Assembly: GCA_937982565.1 (NCBI GenBank)
Contig: CALJLN010000040.1
Coordinates: 1 to 60,626 of the forward strand
Direction: 5' to 3'
DNA length: 60,626 nt
From: UBA2421 sp002343075
GTDB lineage: Bacteria; Planctomycetota; Phycisphaerae; Tepidisphaerales; Tepidisphaeraceae
Positions 7,605-16,769 of this stretch are shown here, piece by piece (position 1 is the stretch's first letter; each line of letters begins with the position of its first letter). The notes beneath the pieces are model-generated. The model saw only the letters and a list, made by a program, of their open reading frames with translations, did no database searches and had not been told where the DNA came from. The translations under genes were made by a program, and so were the position numbers.

Positions 7605-8809
7605 CTCACCCGCACAAACCGCCGGTTGCCCAGCTGCAATACACGCGGGCTGCCAAAAGTGAAATCCTCGTTAAACGCCCCCGCGGGCACTTTTTCTCCG
7701 TCCAGCTTGACCGCACCCTCCTTGATTTTTCGAATGCCCTCGCTGTTGCTCGTCACGAAACCTGCGCGGGCAAGAAGCGGAGCAAGCCGATGCGGGCCGG
7801 GGCCAACCTTCAACTCCGGCATTTCATCAGGAATCCCCCCGCCGACGATCACCTTCTGAAATTCCTGCTCAGCCGCCGAGGCCGCGTTGCCATCGTACAG
7901 CCATGTGATCATCATCTTTGCCAGGTCGATTTTGGCTTGTCGCGGATCGGATGCGATTTGTCGTTCGTAGAGCGTTTCTTCGACCTCGGTCAACAGCTTG
8001 TAGTACGAACTGAGCAGCGTATCAGGAACCCGCATGATCTTGCCAAAAATCCCGTCAGCCCCGCTCGGGGGGTCGGTCAGGCCGATGTAATTTTTCTTGC
8101 TCTTGCTCATCTTCGCAGAGCCATCTGTGCCGACCAGCAGCGGTGTCACCAGCACGCATTGGCCGTCGCCGCCTTGCTCTTTCTGCAGTTCTCGGCCTAC
8201 CAAGTTGTTAAACAGTTGGTCGCTGCCGCCCATTTCCAGGTCGGCCTCGATCACCACGCTGTCCCACCCTTGCAGAAGGGGGTAGAACAGCTCGTGAAGG
8301 CGAATATCGACCTGCTCGGCGAAGCGACGCGCAAAGTCTTCCCGCTGCAGCAGTTGCGCAACACTCTTTCGGCTCAGCAACTTGATGATATCGGTCATGT
8401 TCATCTTGCCGAGCCACTCGCCGTTGTATCGAATTTCCAGCCGATCGGGCGTGGTGAGCAAGATCTTGCCGACTTGCGCTACATAGGTCTTGGCGTTGGC
8501 GTCGATCTCATCGCCGGTGAGCACGGGCCGCGTCGAGTTGCGCCCGCTCGGGTCGCCCACGCGGGCGGTGTAGTCGCCGATGATCAGCACTGCTTTGTGG
8601 CCCCAATCCTGAAACTGCCTGATGATCTTCAGCGGCACCGCGTGGCCGAGATGCACGTCGGGTGCGGTGGGGTCCATTCCCAGTTTGATACGCATTGGCT
8701 TGCCGGTCTTGGCGCTGCGGGTGAGCTTGGCGCGCAGGTCGTCGGTGCTGATGAGCCGGTCGGTGCGCCGCTGGAGCGAGGTGATCTGTTCGTCGATGCT
8801 CGGTGTCAT
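7601..8809 (-). CDS. tyrS: Tyrosyl-tRNA synthetase
   Basis: 402 aa class I aminoacyl-tRNA synthetase that charges tRNA-Tyr. The HIGH signature appears as HLGH in DPTAPDVHLGHAVPLK near residue 50. The second ATP-binding motif is KMSKSKKN near residue 235. The C-terminal 65 residues form an S4-type RNA-binding domain (IRKIKEGAVKLDGEKV). The sequence is closer to the TyrZ/type-2 bacterial branch than to E. coli TyrS (inference from the signature context). mazEF follows on the same strand. Confidence 0.95.
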   Translation of the reverse strand: MTPSIDEQITSLQRRTDRLISTDDLRAKLTRSAKTGKPMRIKLGMDPTAPDVHLGHAVPLKIIRQFQDWGHKAVLIIGDYTARVGDPSGRNSTRPVLTGDEIDANAKTYVAQVGKILLTTPDRLEIRYNGEWLGKMNMTDIIKLLSRKSVAQLLQREDFARRFAEQVDIRLHELFYPLLQGWDSVVIEADLEMGGSDQLFNNLVGRELQKEQGGDGQCVLVTPLLVGTDGSAKMSKSKKNYIGLTDPPSGADGIFGKIMRVPDTLLSSYYKLLTEVEETLYERQIASDPRQAKIDLAKMMITWLYDGNAASAAEQEFQKVIVGGGIPDEMPELKVGPGPHRLAPLLARAGFVTSNSEGIRKIKEGAVKLDGEKVPAGAFNEDFTFGSPRVLQLGNRRFVRVS

Positions 8810-8864
8810 TTCATGCGAGTTTAGATGGTCGATCGATTCCCGGCAATCAAACCGCCCGCCAAAC

Positions 8865-9746
8865 TTAAGATTGGGCGAGATACATAACGGTGTTCAGGCC
8901 ATTGAACATCGCGTGCATGAAGATGCACGCCCAGAGGTTGGCAGTTCGCTCATATAGGTATCCAATGCATACGCTCAATACGAGGATCGCCGGTGCCATC
9001 CAGAGGGGATGGATCGAGGCGAATAACAGCGAAACGATCAAAATCGAAGCCCAGGCACACATCAATCGTTCGCGGCCCATCCACCGTGTCATGCCCCACC
9101 TCACCAGTGTCTGCAGCCCCCCGCGGAAGAGAAGTTCCTCGAAAAGCGGGGCTGCGATCACCGCCCCGATGAGCATCGCCAGACGTACGACGTCCGTGCC
9201 GCTTTCTGTGAGCTTTTGCAGAAGTTCGTGCTCGCGCGGATGCTCGAAGTCGATCATGCGGTACAGCCGCTCGACGCCCTGCAAAGTCCAAAACACGAGA
9301 GGATATGCCAACACCAGCCCAACCACCGCCTGCCCCAAGCCCCGAGGGATCAATCTCAGGCATAGGCCGATCTTGACAAGCCAATCCCCCTTCACAAGCG
9401 CCGCCAACAGCATGGCAGCGGCACCGAGAAAGGGGGGCACCGTCGAGGCAATCGCCAACTCGTGGGCAGCAAACTCAAAATCGGCTGAGTTCGTTGTCGG
9501 AAGCGTGGTGCCGGGGCTCGCCGATGTGCGTGAGGCCGTCAGGTACACGACATAGATTAACTGCGAGGCGAGCCACACCACGCCCCCGAGAAACACCGCT
9601 GCAGCCCAGGGCAGGATCGGCTGGCCCACGTCCGCCCGCGGGGTGCCTAGAACTGCGGAAAACCAGCGGGTCAAGCAAAGCCACAGCACCAGCGCAGCGG
9701 TCAACACGACGACGACGATCCACGCAATCTGTTCTTCAGTCATCAC
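8865..9746 (-). CDS. CPBP family intramembrane metalloprotease
   Basis: 293 aa integral membrane protein with about seven hydrophobic segments. It has the three CPBP (Abi/CAAX-like) motifs in order: EELLFRGGLQ with the Glu pair and Arg, FASIH, and HAMFN near the end. These form an intramembrane metal site. Family members cleave prenylated or membrane peptides, or serve as immunity proteins; nothing nearby identifies the substrate. The start is at ATGATGACT; either Met is possible. It lies 55 bases upstream of tyrS on the same strand and is divergent from trpC. Confidence 0.85.
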   Translation of the reverse strand: MMTEEQIAWIVVVVLTAALVLWLCLTRWFSAVLGTPRADVGQPILPWAAAVFLGGVVWLASQLIYVVYLTASRTSASPGTTLPTTNSADFEFAAHELAIASTVPPFLGAAAMLLAALVKGDWLVKIGLCLRLIPRGLGQAVVGLVLAYPLVFWTLQGVERLYRMIDFEHPREHELLQKLTESGTDVVRLAMLIGAVIAAPLFEELLFRGGLQTLVRWGMTRWMGRERLMCAWASILIVSLLFASIHPLWMAPAILVLSVCIGYLYERTANLWACIFMHAMFNGLNTVMYLAQS

Positions 9747-9837
9747 AGGGGTGGTTTGACATTCAATTTCGCTGGTTTAGGCTTCGCCCGCCCGTCGGCG
9801 GACCGGTATCTTATCGCCCCGGTCGTGCAAATGACAC

Positions 9838-10650
9838 ATGAGCATTCTCGACGACATCATCGCCGTCAAGCACCGGGAAGTGGCCGAACGCAAAGCCGTC
9901 TGCCCACTTGAAGAAATGAAGGCTCGTGCGCTGGCGATGCCCCGGCCCCGTAACTTCTTTCACGCGGTCACCAAGCCGCCGGAGTATGGCCGGCCACTTA
10001 ATCTGATCGCCGAGATTAAAAAGGCCTCGCCGAGCGCCGGTATCATTCGTCTCGATTTTGATCCGGTGGCGATTGCCAGGGAGTACTCCAGTGCCGGAGC
10101 CGACGCGGTGAGCGTGCTGACCGACGAGCAGTTTTTTCAGGGAAAGCTAGAGTTTGTCCAGCGGGTTCGCGATGCAATCGAGCTTCCCGCGCTGAGGAAA
10201 GATTTTGTCGTCGATCCGTATCAGATATACGAGTCAGCCGCCGCCGGGGCGGATGCGGTGTTGCTGATCGCCGAGTGCCTGAAAACCAATGAGTTGATCG
10301 ACCTGCAGATTCTGGCCACCGAGTTACATCTTACCACCCTCATTGAGGTCCACGACCTTGATAATCTCATGCGTGTGCGTGACGGGGTGATCGGGGTGCC
10401 GATGAAGGCCTACAGTCTCATCGGCATCAACAATCGTGACTTACGCACGTTCAAGACCGACCTCGGAACGACCCTCCGAATGGCAGAACTGGTTGAAGAT
10501 CGCAGTGTGCTGGTAAGCGAAAGCGGCATCCACACTGCCGCCGACGTGCAAAAGCTTGCCGACGCCGGGGTGCGTGCGATTCTTGTCGGCGAAAGCATTA
10601 TGAAATCTCAGGACATCAGCGGCAAGATTCGCGAATTGATGGGGAACTGA
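9838..10650 (+). CDS. trpC: Indole-3-glycerol phosphate synthase
   Basis: 270 aa TIM-barrel enzyme that closes the indole ring in tryptophan synthesis. Recognised blocks are LIAEIKKASPS, SVLTDEQFFQGKLEFV, LRKDFVVDPYQIYE, GADAVLLIAECL, LIEVHD, IGINNRDLRTF, SESGI and AILVGESIM. Together they carry the catalytic lysines and glutamates. Length is standard for the monofunctional enzyme. No other trp gene is adjacent, so the pathway is dispersed. Confidence 0.96.
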   Translation: MSILDDIIAVKHREVAERKAVCPLEEMKARALAMPRPRNFFHAVTKPPEYGRPLNLIAEIKKASPSAGIIRLDFDPVAIAREYSSAGADAVSVLTDEQFFQGKLEFVQRVRDAIELPALRKDFVVDPYQIYESAAAGADAVLLIAECLKTNELIDLQILATELHLTTLIEVHDLDNLMRVRDGVIGVPMKAYSLIGINNRDLRTFKTDLGTTLRMAELVEDRSVLVSESGIHTAADVQKLADAGVRAILVGESIMKSQDISGKIRELMGN

Positions 10651-10811
10651 CGCAGTACTTCCTCCGAACGAACCCCCGCGAAGCAACATCGGATCGGCCT
10701 GGGAGGGCGTTCGCGTCTCCACTCTTCATTTCTGTGGCAAATGACTCCCCCGCGTGCATCATTGGCCATCTCCGGCTACAAGATCGAGCTTCGAGACTGT
10801 CTGGAGATTGT

Positions 10812-12026
10812 ATGAAGCTTGGCCTGTTTACTGACACGCTGGAAGACATCAACGGGGTCGCCCGATTCATTCGTGATATGGGTGAACAGGCAAGGCATAC
10901 CGAACACGAATTCGTCATCCATACCTGCGCGGCCAGAACCACCTTGACCAACGCCGAGTTCGCCAGAAAGAACTTCAGGCCGCTCGTAAGTACGGCACTG
11001 CCCTATTACCCGCAGCAGGCCATCGCGCTACCCCCCTTTTCGACTATGCTGAGCTGGGCAAAAAAGCAGAAGTTCGACATGATTCACTTGAGCACGCCCG
11101 GCCCTGTGGGACTTTGCGGCTGGCTCATCGCCCGCTGGCTGCGAATTCCTTTCGCAGCGACGTATCACACCGACTTTCCCGCGTACGTTGATCGGCTCTC
11201 GGGTAGCCGCATCGTCACGGGCGGCACCAGCGTTTTCATGAAGTGGTTTTATCGTCCTGCGACGCTGGTTTTTGCGCGCAGCCGGGAGTATCACGAGATT
11301 CTCATCAAACTTGGCATCGCGCCCAATCGATTGCGCACAATTCGACCCGCGATCAACCTCCGACGGTTCAACGCTGATTATCGCAACCCGGACATCTGGC
11401 AGCGGTTTGGTGTGACCGAACCGCTGCGACTTCTCTACATCGGGCGGGTGAGCGTCGAAAAGAACTTACAAACGCTCGTCGATGCCTTTAAGCTCATTTC
11501 AGCGCGAAGGAGAGATGTTGCGCTGGTAGTCGCGGGTGATGGGCCTTTTCGCGAACCGATGAAGTCGATGCTTGCCGGAACGCCGAGCTATGTACTGGGC
11601 GTTCAGACCGATCAAACTCTTGCAGAGCTGTATTGCGCCGCCGACTTGTTTGCGTTTCCCAGCCGCACCGACACACTTGGGCAGGTGGTAATGGAGTCGC
11701 AGGCTTGCGGGCTGCCGGCATTGGTCAGTGACGAGGGCGGGCCGAAGACCATCGTTCAGCACGGAGAGACCGGCCGCGTCGTCCAGGGCATCGATCCGCA
11801 TCATTGGGCAGCAGAAATCGAACGGTTGCTCGATGATCGCCAAACCCGCACCCAAATGGGCCTCGCCGCGGCCGCGCGGTTGAAGCAGTTCAGCCTCGCC
11901 GACACGTTTGCCGATTTCTGGGCCCAGCACGCGCAGGTGGTCGAACGGCGGCACCATAGGGCGGCCAAACGCGAGAGCGGGGTCGATTTATCCACTCATG
12001 TGTCAAATAATGCGGTCGCGTTATAA
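10812..12026 (+). CDS. Glycosyltransferase family 4
   Basis: 404 aa GT-B fold enzyme. The N-terminal domain begins MKLGLFTDTLEDINGVARF and contains HLSTPGPVGLCG. The C-terminal domain contains RLLYIGRVSVEKNLQTLVDAF, VVAGDGPF, and the nucleotide-sugar-binding block FAFPSRTDTLGQVVMESQACGLP. It resembles enzymes that transfer a sugar to diacylglycerol or to cell-envelope glycans; the acceptor is unknown. The ATG at 10812 has GGAG about five bases upstream, which rules out an upstream in-frame start. It lies 39 bases before the nfeD cluster. Confidence 0.9.
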   Translation: MKLGLFTDTLEDINGVARFIRDMGEQARHTEHEFVIHTCAARTTLTNAEFARKNFRPLVSTALPYYPQQAIALPPFSTMLSWAKKQKFDMIHLSTPGPVGLCGWLIARWLRIPFAATYHTDFPAYVDRLSGSRIVTGGTSVFMKWFYRPATLVFARSREYHEILIKLGIAPNRLRTIRPAINLRRFNADYRNPDIWQRFGVTEPLRLLYIGRVSVEKNLQTLVDAFKLISARRRDVALVVAGDGPFREPMKSMLAGTPSYVLGVQTDQTLAELYCAADLFAFPSRTDTLGQVVMESQACGLPALVSDEGGPKTIVQHGETGRVVQGIDPHHWAAEIERLLDDRQTRTQMGLAAAARLKQFSLADTFADFWAQHAQVVERRHHRAAKRESGVDLSTHVSNNAVAL

Positions 12027-12031
12027 CGCGA
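12016..12031. promoter_or_regulatory. Perfect 16-bp palindrome before nfeD
   Basis: TCGCGTTATAACGCGA is a perfect palindrome that overlaps the stop codon of the glycosyltransferase gene and ends 34 bases before the nfeD start. It includes TATAAC, which could act as a -10 element, so it could be an operator on an nfeD promoter. Confidence 0.4.
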
Positions 12032-12065
12032 TACTTTCCAACAGCTTACGAATACAATCGTTACT

Positions 12066-13586
12066 ATGCTTGGACGCCTGCTAGCAGTCTTCCTCCCTTT
12101 ATGCCTCATAGGTGCCGCCCGCGGCCAGGTCGAATCGACCTCCCAGCCATCGGTGCCGGTTGGGGCAGATGTTGTAGTCATCAAACTCACGGGCGAAATC
12201 AACGATTTCAGTAAGGTGATGCTCGAAAAGCGGCTGGCCGATGCGCGCAGCCAAGCGAGCACCGTCTTGCTGCAAATCAACACCTGGGGCGGGTCGGCTA
12301 TGTCCGCGATTGAAATCTCGCAAATGCTCAAAAAGCAGGACGACCTGCACATCATCGCCTATGTTGACGAAAAGGCGATCTCGGCGGGGGCTATGATTGC
12401 TATCGCGTGCAATGAAATCGTCATGCAGCAAGGCTCTATGCTCGGCGACTGTGCCCCGATTGTGCCCGGGCAGCAACTTGAAAAGACCGAACGCGCCAAG
12501 AGCGAAGGGCCGATTCTCGCCGAATTTGCCGACTCGGCGGAGAAAAACAACTACGATCCCCTGCTCGTGCAGGCGATGGTAAGCGTCGGCCGGGTGGTAC
12601 ACTACATCCAAGGTCCCGATGGCGAGCGTAAGTTTGTTGACGCGGCGGCATACGAATCGCTCGTGAAGGAAAACGGATGGAAGCCCGTGGAAGGTGTGCC
12701 AAATCCGGTGGATGACGGCGAGTCGCTACTCACCGTCACCGCCTCGCAGGCAACATCGCTGGGGCTTTCCAAGGGCGTTTATGCTTCATTGAGTGAGTTT
12801 GTGCAGAGCCGGCAGTTTCGGATCGTCGATACGCTCGATCATTCCAAGGGCGAGTATCTCATAGGATTGCTCGGGAGTGCCGCGGTTCGGGGGATTTTGA
12901 CTACCATCTTTGTCCTATCGCTCTATGCCGCATTCCACACGCCCGGAAGCGGGCCGCCGGAGGCGATTGCGCTGTTTGCCCTAAGCCTGCTGGTCGGCGT
13001 GCCACTCCTGACCGGATATGCCACGTGGTTTGAGATTGTCCTCATGATCGTGGGAATTGGCTTGCTTGCGGTGGAGTTGTTTGTGATTCCGGGGTTTGGC
13101 TTCATCGGCATTACGGGCCTGCTGATGATCGTGGCCGGCCTGACGATGACCTTTGTTCCCGCGGAGCCAGTGCGGCCCGGCTGGATGCCGACCCTGCCGG
13201 GCACTTACCAGGCATTCTGGAAGGGCCTGCTGATTGTCACTTGTTCCCTCGCGGGCGCCATGGTGCTTGGAGTCTGGTTAAATCGGCATCTCCCAGACAT
13301 GCCGTACTTTGGAAGGCTCGTGCTGACAACCACCGTTGGCAGCACGGTGACCGGCGACTACGCTCAGGACATCGATGACGAAGTCTGGCCGGAGATCGGC
13401 GCAGTCGGCAGAGCGCTCACCGACCTCCGCCCTGGCGGCACAGCGGCATTTGCCGACGATGAAACGCATGAACTCGTAACAACCAATGTGGTGAGCGATA
13501 GCGGCTTTGTGCTGGCCAACACACAGATTGTGGTGCAGCAGGTACACGGCAACCATGTGGTCGTCAGGCCGACTGAGAATGCCTGA
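12066..13586 (+). CDS. NfeD family membrane-bound serine protease, long form
   Basis: 506 aa. A signal peptide (about residues 1-20, ending AARGQ) precedes a ClpP-like serine protease domain. Features of that domain are INTWGGSAMSAIEIS and SAGAMIAIACNEIVMQQGSMLG, which holds the probable nucleophile serine. Four or five membrane helices follow (about 270-400), then an OB-fold NfeD domain (about 420-505). Long NfeD proteins work with flotillin-like proteins in membrane microdomains. A short NfeD gene and floA follow at once, which supports that role. Confidence 0.88.
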   Translation: MLGRLLAVFLPLCLIGAARGQVESTSQPSVPVGADVVVIKLTGEINDFSKVMLEKRLADARSQASTVLLQINTWGGSAMSAIEISQMLKKQDDLHIIAYVDEKAISAGAMIAIACNEIVMQQGSMLGDCAPIVPGQQLEKTERAKSEGPILAEFADSAEKNNYDPLLVQAMVSVGRVVHYIQGPDGERKFVDAAAYESLVKENGWKPVEGVPNPVDDGESLLTVTASQATSLGLSKGVYASLSEFVQSRQFRIVDTLDHSKGEYLIGLLGSAAVRGILTTIFVLSLYAAFHTPGSGPPEAIALFALSLLVGVPLLTGYATWFEIVLMIVGIGLLAVELFVIPGFGFIGITGLLMIVAGLTMTFVPAEPVRPGWMPTLPGTYQAFWKGLLIVTCSLAGAMVLGVWLNRHLPDMPYFGRLVLTTTVGSTVTGDYAQDIDDEVWPEIGAVGRALTDLRPGGTAAFADDETHELVTTNVVSDSGFVLANTQIVVQQVHGNHVVVRPTENA

Positions 13587-13627
13587 CAACCTTGATTGCG
13601 CGTCGTTGATGAATTGACTATTGATTT

Positions 13628-14098
13628 ATGGAAGCATCCACCTGGGCATTCGTTCTGTTTGGAATCAGCTTGGTGCTGCTGGTAGCCGAGTTGTTTCTGC
13701 CTTCACATGGCCTGCTGGGGTTAATGGCAACCGCGGCGATGATCGGCGCGATTGCGATTTGCTTTAAGATCAATCAGTATCTCGGCCTGGGTGTGCTTCT
13801 ACTGGCGGCGATGGTGTCACCCTTTGCCATCTCCGCGGCGCTGAAGGTGTGGCCAAGAACACCTATTGGCCGGCGGATGATGCTGCAGCCCACCGATTCC
13901 CCAATCACCCCACCCGCGGTGACAGTCGGCAAAGTCGGTGTCGCGATGAGCGAACTGCGTCCGATGGGCACAGTCGATTTTGAAGGCGAACGGATGGAAG
14001 TTCGATCGCAAATCGGCATTATCCAGCAAGGAAGCAAGGTTCGGGTTGTCAGGATTGATGCAGGAAGAATCATCGTCGAGATGGTGACGGTTGCGTAA
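13628..14098 (+). CDS. Short NfeD-type protein
   Basis: 156 aa. Two or three N-terminal membrane segments (LFGISLVLLVAELFLP, LGVLLLAAMVSPFAISAAL) lead into an OB-fold domain (GKVGVAMSELRPMGTVDFEGERMEV) typical of NfeD C-termini. It lacks the protease domain of its upstream neighbour. It lies 41 bases after the long NfeD gene and about 100 before floA, in the usual order for a flotillin partner. The fold is assigned with good confidence; the function is inferred from context. Confidence 0.85.
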   Translation: MEASTWAFVLFGISLVLLVAELFLPSHGLLGLMATAAMIGAIAICFKINQYLGLGVLLLAAMVSPFAISAALKVWPRTPIGRRMMLQPTDSPITPPAVTVGKVGVAMSELRPMGTVDFEGERMEVRSQIGIIQQGSKVRVVRIDAGRIIVEMVTVA

Positions 14099-14201
14099 CA
14101 GTGGGATCGCGGATGACGAAACGAATGCAATGAGTGATTTAGAGCGAGTGATATAGATCGAAAAGGCTCTGATCGACAAGACTGAATTGGAAGGATTAAG
14201 C

Positions 14202-15230
14202 ATGATTGAGATTATCGCACAAGCGAGAGAGAGCACGAGCGGCTGGATGGTTGGGCTGGTCGTTTTCATCCTGATTTTCCTGCTCATCGTGTTCGGAGTG
14301 ATTTTTCAGTTCCTCGGCCTGTACATCCGCGCCCTCGTCAGCGGCGCGCGTGTGAGCATGCTGGAGCTGATCGGCATGCGCCTGCGGCGCGTCAATTCCA
14401 ACGTCATCGTCAATGCCCGAATCCAGGCGATGCGCGCCGGGCTGGAGGTCAGCCAGGCTGAGATGGAAAGCCACGTCCTGGCCGGCGGTGATGTGCAGCG
14501 CGTCATCGCAGCGATGATTGCGGCAAACAAGGCTAACATCGAACTGAACTGGCGCGTTGCCACGGCGATTGACCTCGCTGGCCGCGATATTCTTGAAGCG
14601 GTGCAAACCAGCGTCAACCCGAAGGTGATCGACGTTCCCTCCGCGGCGATGGGTCGCAATACGATCGACGCCGTGGCCAAAGACGGCATTCAGCTCAAGG
14701 TCAAGGCGCGGGTGACAGTCCGAACCAACATCAAGTCGCTCGTCGGCGGTGCGACCGAAGAAACCATCATTGCGCGCGTGGGCGAAGGCATCGTCACTGC
14801 GATCGGCTCAGCGATTGATTATAAAGATGTGCTTGAAAACCCCGATCATATTTCCAAGGCCGTGCTGGTAAAGGGGTTGGACGCCAACACCGCGTTCGAA
14901 ATATTGTCGATTGACATCGCCGATATTGATGTGGGCGACAATGTCGGTGCCAAGCTGCAGGCAGACCAGGCCGAGTCGGATAAAAAGCGTGCTCAGGCTG
15001 AGGCAGAAAAACGCCGTGCGATGGCAGTGGCGCAGGAGCAGGAAAACGTGGCGGAACAAGCCAAGAATCGCGCGCTGGTCGTGCTGGCCGAGGCAGAAGT
15101 GCCCCGCGCGATGGCCGACGCGTTCCGGACGGGCAATATGGGGATCATGGATTACTATAAGATGAAGAACGTCGCCGCCGACACGAGTATGCGTGAAGCG
15201 ATTGCCAAGCCGCCGGAGCGACAAGGGTAA
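14202..15230 (+). CDS. floA: Flotillin-like protein FloA
   Basis: 342 aa. An N-terminal membrane hairpin (about residues 15-45) is followed by the FloA/YqfA-type SPFH-like region (ELIGMRLRRVNSNVIVNARIQAM, GGDVQRVIAAMIAANKA, RVTVRTNIKSLVGGATEET). A charged coiled coil follows (about 245-300, KKRAQAEAEKRRAMAVAQEQE). FloA organises functional membrane microdomains. The ATG at 14202 has AAGGA seven to eleven bases upstream, which makes it the start rather than the TTG at 14187. It is third in the nfeD/nfeD/floA cluster. Confidence 0.93.
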   Translation: MIEIIAQARESTSGWMVGLVVFILIFLLIVFGVIFQFLGLYIRALVSGARVSMLELIGMRLRRVNSNVIVNARIQAMRAGLEVSQAEMESHVLAGGDVQRVIAAMIAANKANIELNWRVATAIDLAGRDILEAVQTSVNPKVIDVPSAAMGRNTIDAVAKDGIQLKVKARVTVRTNIKSLVGGATEETIIARVGEGIVTAIGSAIDYKDVLENPDHISKAVLVKGLDANTAFEILSIDIADIDVGDNVGAKLQADQAESDKKRAQAEAEKRRAMAVAQEQENVAEQAKNRALVVLAEAEVPRAMADAFRTGNMGIMDYYKMKNVAADTSMREAIAKPPERQG

Positions 15231-15319
15231 CGGTTGTGAATGATACTCGCTGCAATCGGCGATTCCGTTTTGTGAGCAGGTCTGACCGCCTCGCGTAAGG
15301 TCTGACTGATTCTAGGTTA

Positions 15320-15967
15320 ATGAGCATGTCTCCGGTCATTTCCATCCTCGCCGCCCGCGATGAAGATCCGCTGATGAAGATCATTTTTTTTGTGATCTTC
15401 GCGCTGATCTGGGGCGTGGGCGCGTTGGCGAAGATGGCATCGAAGAAGAAAGAGCAGGAGCATCGCGAGCGGGTTCGGGCAGAACTGGAGGCATCGCGGG
15501 CAAACGCGCCGGATTATGACGAGATTGCGTCGCGCCCGTCTCCACCGGCGGCCCCGGTCCCACGTGTGTCCACGTCGACCGGCTACCAGCCGCCGACTCC
15601 CCCACCGCCGCAGCGTGTGCCGGCACCGTATCATCCGCCCGCCCCGCCACCCCCTGTGCCACCGCGGATGAACATCCCCGCCAATCGCCCGTCGCCGGTG
15701 TCGATAAACCGGGGGAATCAGCGGCAGAAGCAGCAAAAACAAAAGAAGCCGAAGAAGCCAGCGCAGGTCTTCGCCGAACGGCCATTTCCAGAAGCCGCAG
15801 CATCGCCAACGCCGGTCACTGCACCCCCGGCCGTGGCGCGACAACCGGGGCCGGCGGTGGATGCCGGGCAGCTCCGCGGGTGGCTGCGGCCGCAAACCCT
15901 TCGCGAGCAGTTCATGCTCACAGAAATTCTTCAGCGGCCGCTGGCACTACGCCCCGACCGCGATTGA
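15320..15967 (+). CDS. Proline-rich membrane-anchored protein of the floA cluster
   Basis: 215 aa. One N-terminal transmembrane helix (IIFFVIFALIWGVGALAKM, about 20-38) is followed by a charged stretch and a long Pro-rich linker (about 70-130). A Lys/Gln patch (QRQKQQKQKKPKKP) comes next. The C-terminal block, LREQFMLTEILQRPLALRP, looks conserved and independent of the low-complexity linker. A shorter start at the ATG at 15374 would begin directly at the membrane helix. Position after floA suggests a partner of the microdomain system; no biochemical role is known to me. Its end overlaps the next gene by 21 bases, tail to tail. Confidence 0.75.
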   Translation: MSMSPVISILAARDEDPLMKIIFFVIFALIWGVGALAKMASKKKEQEHRERVRAELEASRANAPDYDEIASRPSPPAAPVPRVSTSTGYQPPTPPPPQRVPAPYHPPAPPPPVPPRMNIPANRPSPVSINRGNQRQKQQKQKKPKKPAQVFAERPFPEAAASPTPVTAPPAVARQPGPAVDAGQLRGWLRPQTLREQFMLTEILQRPLALRPDRD

Positions 15968-16552
15968 ATGGGTTGAGCCACCTCGAAACTCGCGCCCACA
16001 GCAGCGACAACGGGAATCGCCCGCCCCCGCACCCCTTCCACACCGCGGGCAGAACGCCGCTCGCGGTGAGTTGTCTGGCTCATCCCGGCGCCGAACCATC
16101 CGCAACTGCTTGATCACATGCACCACCGGGACCACTCCGAGCACCGCCGCCGCAAAGGGAAACTTCACCCGCAGCAACCATGCCCGCTGACCGGAAAAAG
16201 TGTCGGACATGACCTGAACGCCAATGGTCTTCCAGATCGAGTCGGGCCACCGATCCAACCGCCCGCGCCGCACCGGCCGACTGCTGAACCCCCAGCCCGC
16301 ACCGTCACCCGCACTGCCTTGAATGTTGACAATTGCCAGCCGCCCCTGGGCCGATTGCACGAGGCTCCTGCTCTGGGCGTGATAAAACTCGACTGTATCC
16401 ATCACAGTGAAGCTGCGATACCAGAGCGTCAGGCACATCGCCACCATCGCAGCGCAAAACAACGCCGAGAATGAACCGACATACTGCCGAACGCCGGTTT
16501 GCCCGAATGGTTCGTGAGGCAGTTGCACAGGTTGGCTGATGGCGATCGACAT
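15947..16552 (-). CDS. Membrane protein with degenerate C-terminal zinc ribbon
   Basis: 201 aa. Two membrane segments are visible (SFSALFCAAMVAMCLTLWY near residue 30; FPFAAAVLGVVPVVHVIKQ near 130). Between them a short W-G-F-S-S-R-P block suggests an exported region. The C-terminus has CPRCG...CRCCG, a two-knuckle ribbon close to the CPxCG ribbons seen in many planctomycete membrane proteins. Function is unknown. The gene overlaps the proline-rich gene by 21 bases at their 3' ends. Confidence 0.7.
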   Translation of the reverse strand: MSIAISQPVQLPHEPFGQTGVRQYVGSFSALFCAAMVAMCLTLWYRSFTVMDTVEFYHAQSRSLVQSAQGRLAIVNIQGSAGDGAGWGFSSRPVRRGRLDRWPDSIWKTIGVQVMSDTFSGQRAWLLRVKFPFAAAVLGVVPVVHVIKQLRMVRRRDEPDNSPRAAFCPRCGRGAGAGDSRCRCCGREFRGGSTHSIAVGA

Positions 16553-16769
16553 AGGCTGTTAGCTGCCGTTACGACAAGATTCTATTGTCTGTTCGCGTGA
16601 GAATCGACCACCGATTCGACGGTCGTCCCGCATTCCGGGCAGGGGCTGCGTCGCGATGTGATGAAGTTTATGCCACCACTTCATTGGCATGGTTGGAGAA
16701 GCGTGCAGGAATTCATGTCCATTCTAACTTAAGCCACGAAGCAGCCTATAGAGATGGCGATTTTACCGG

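Noticed and set aside
7415..8824. Long plus-strand open frame opposite tyrS
   Set aside because: Antisense of a confident tyrosyl-tRNA synthetase; composition typical of a shadow frame.
16553..16769. Minus-strand fragment reading PCPECGTTVESVVDSHANRQ
   Set aside because: It looks like a zinc-ribbon remnant, but the frame has a stop just upstream and no start codon, so it is not called as a gene.
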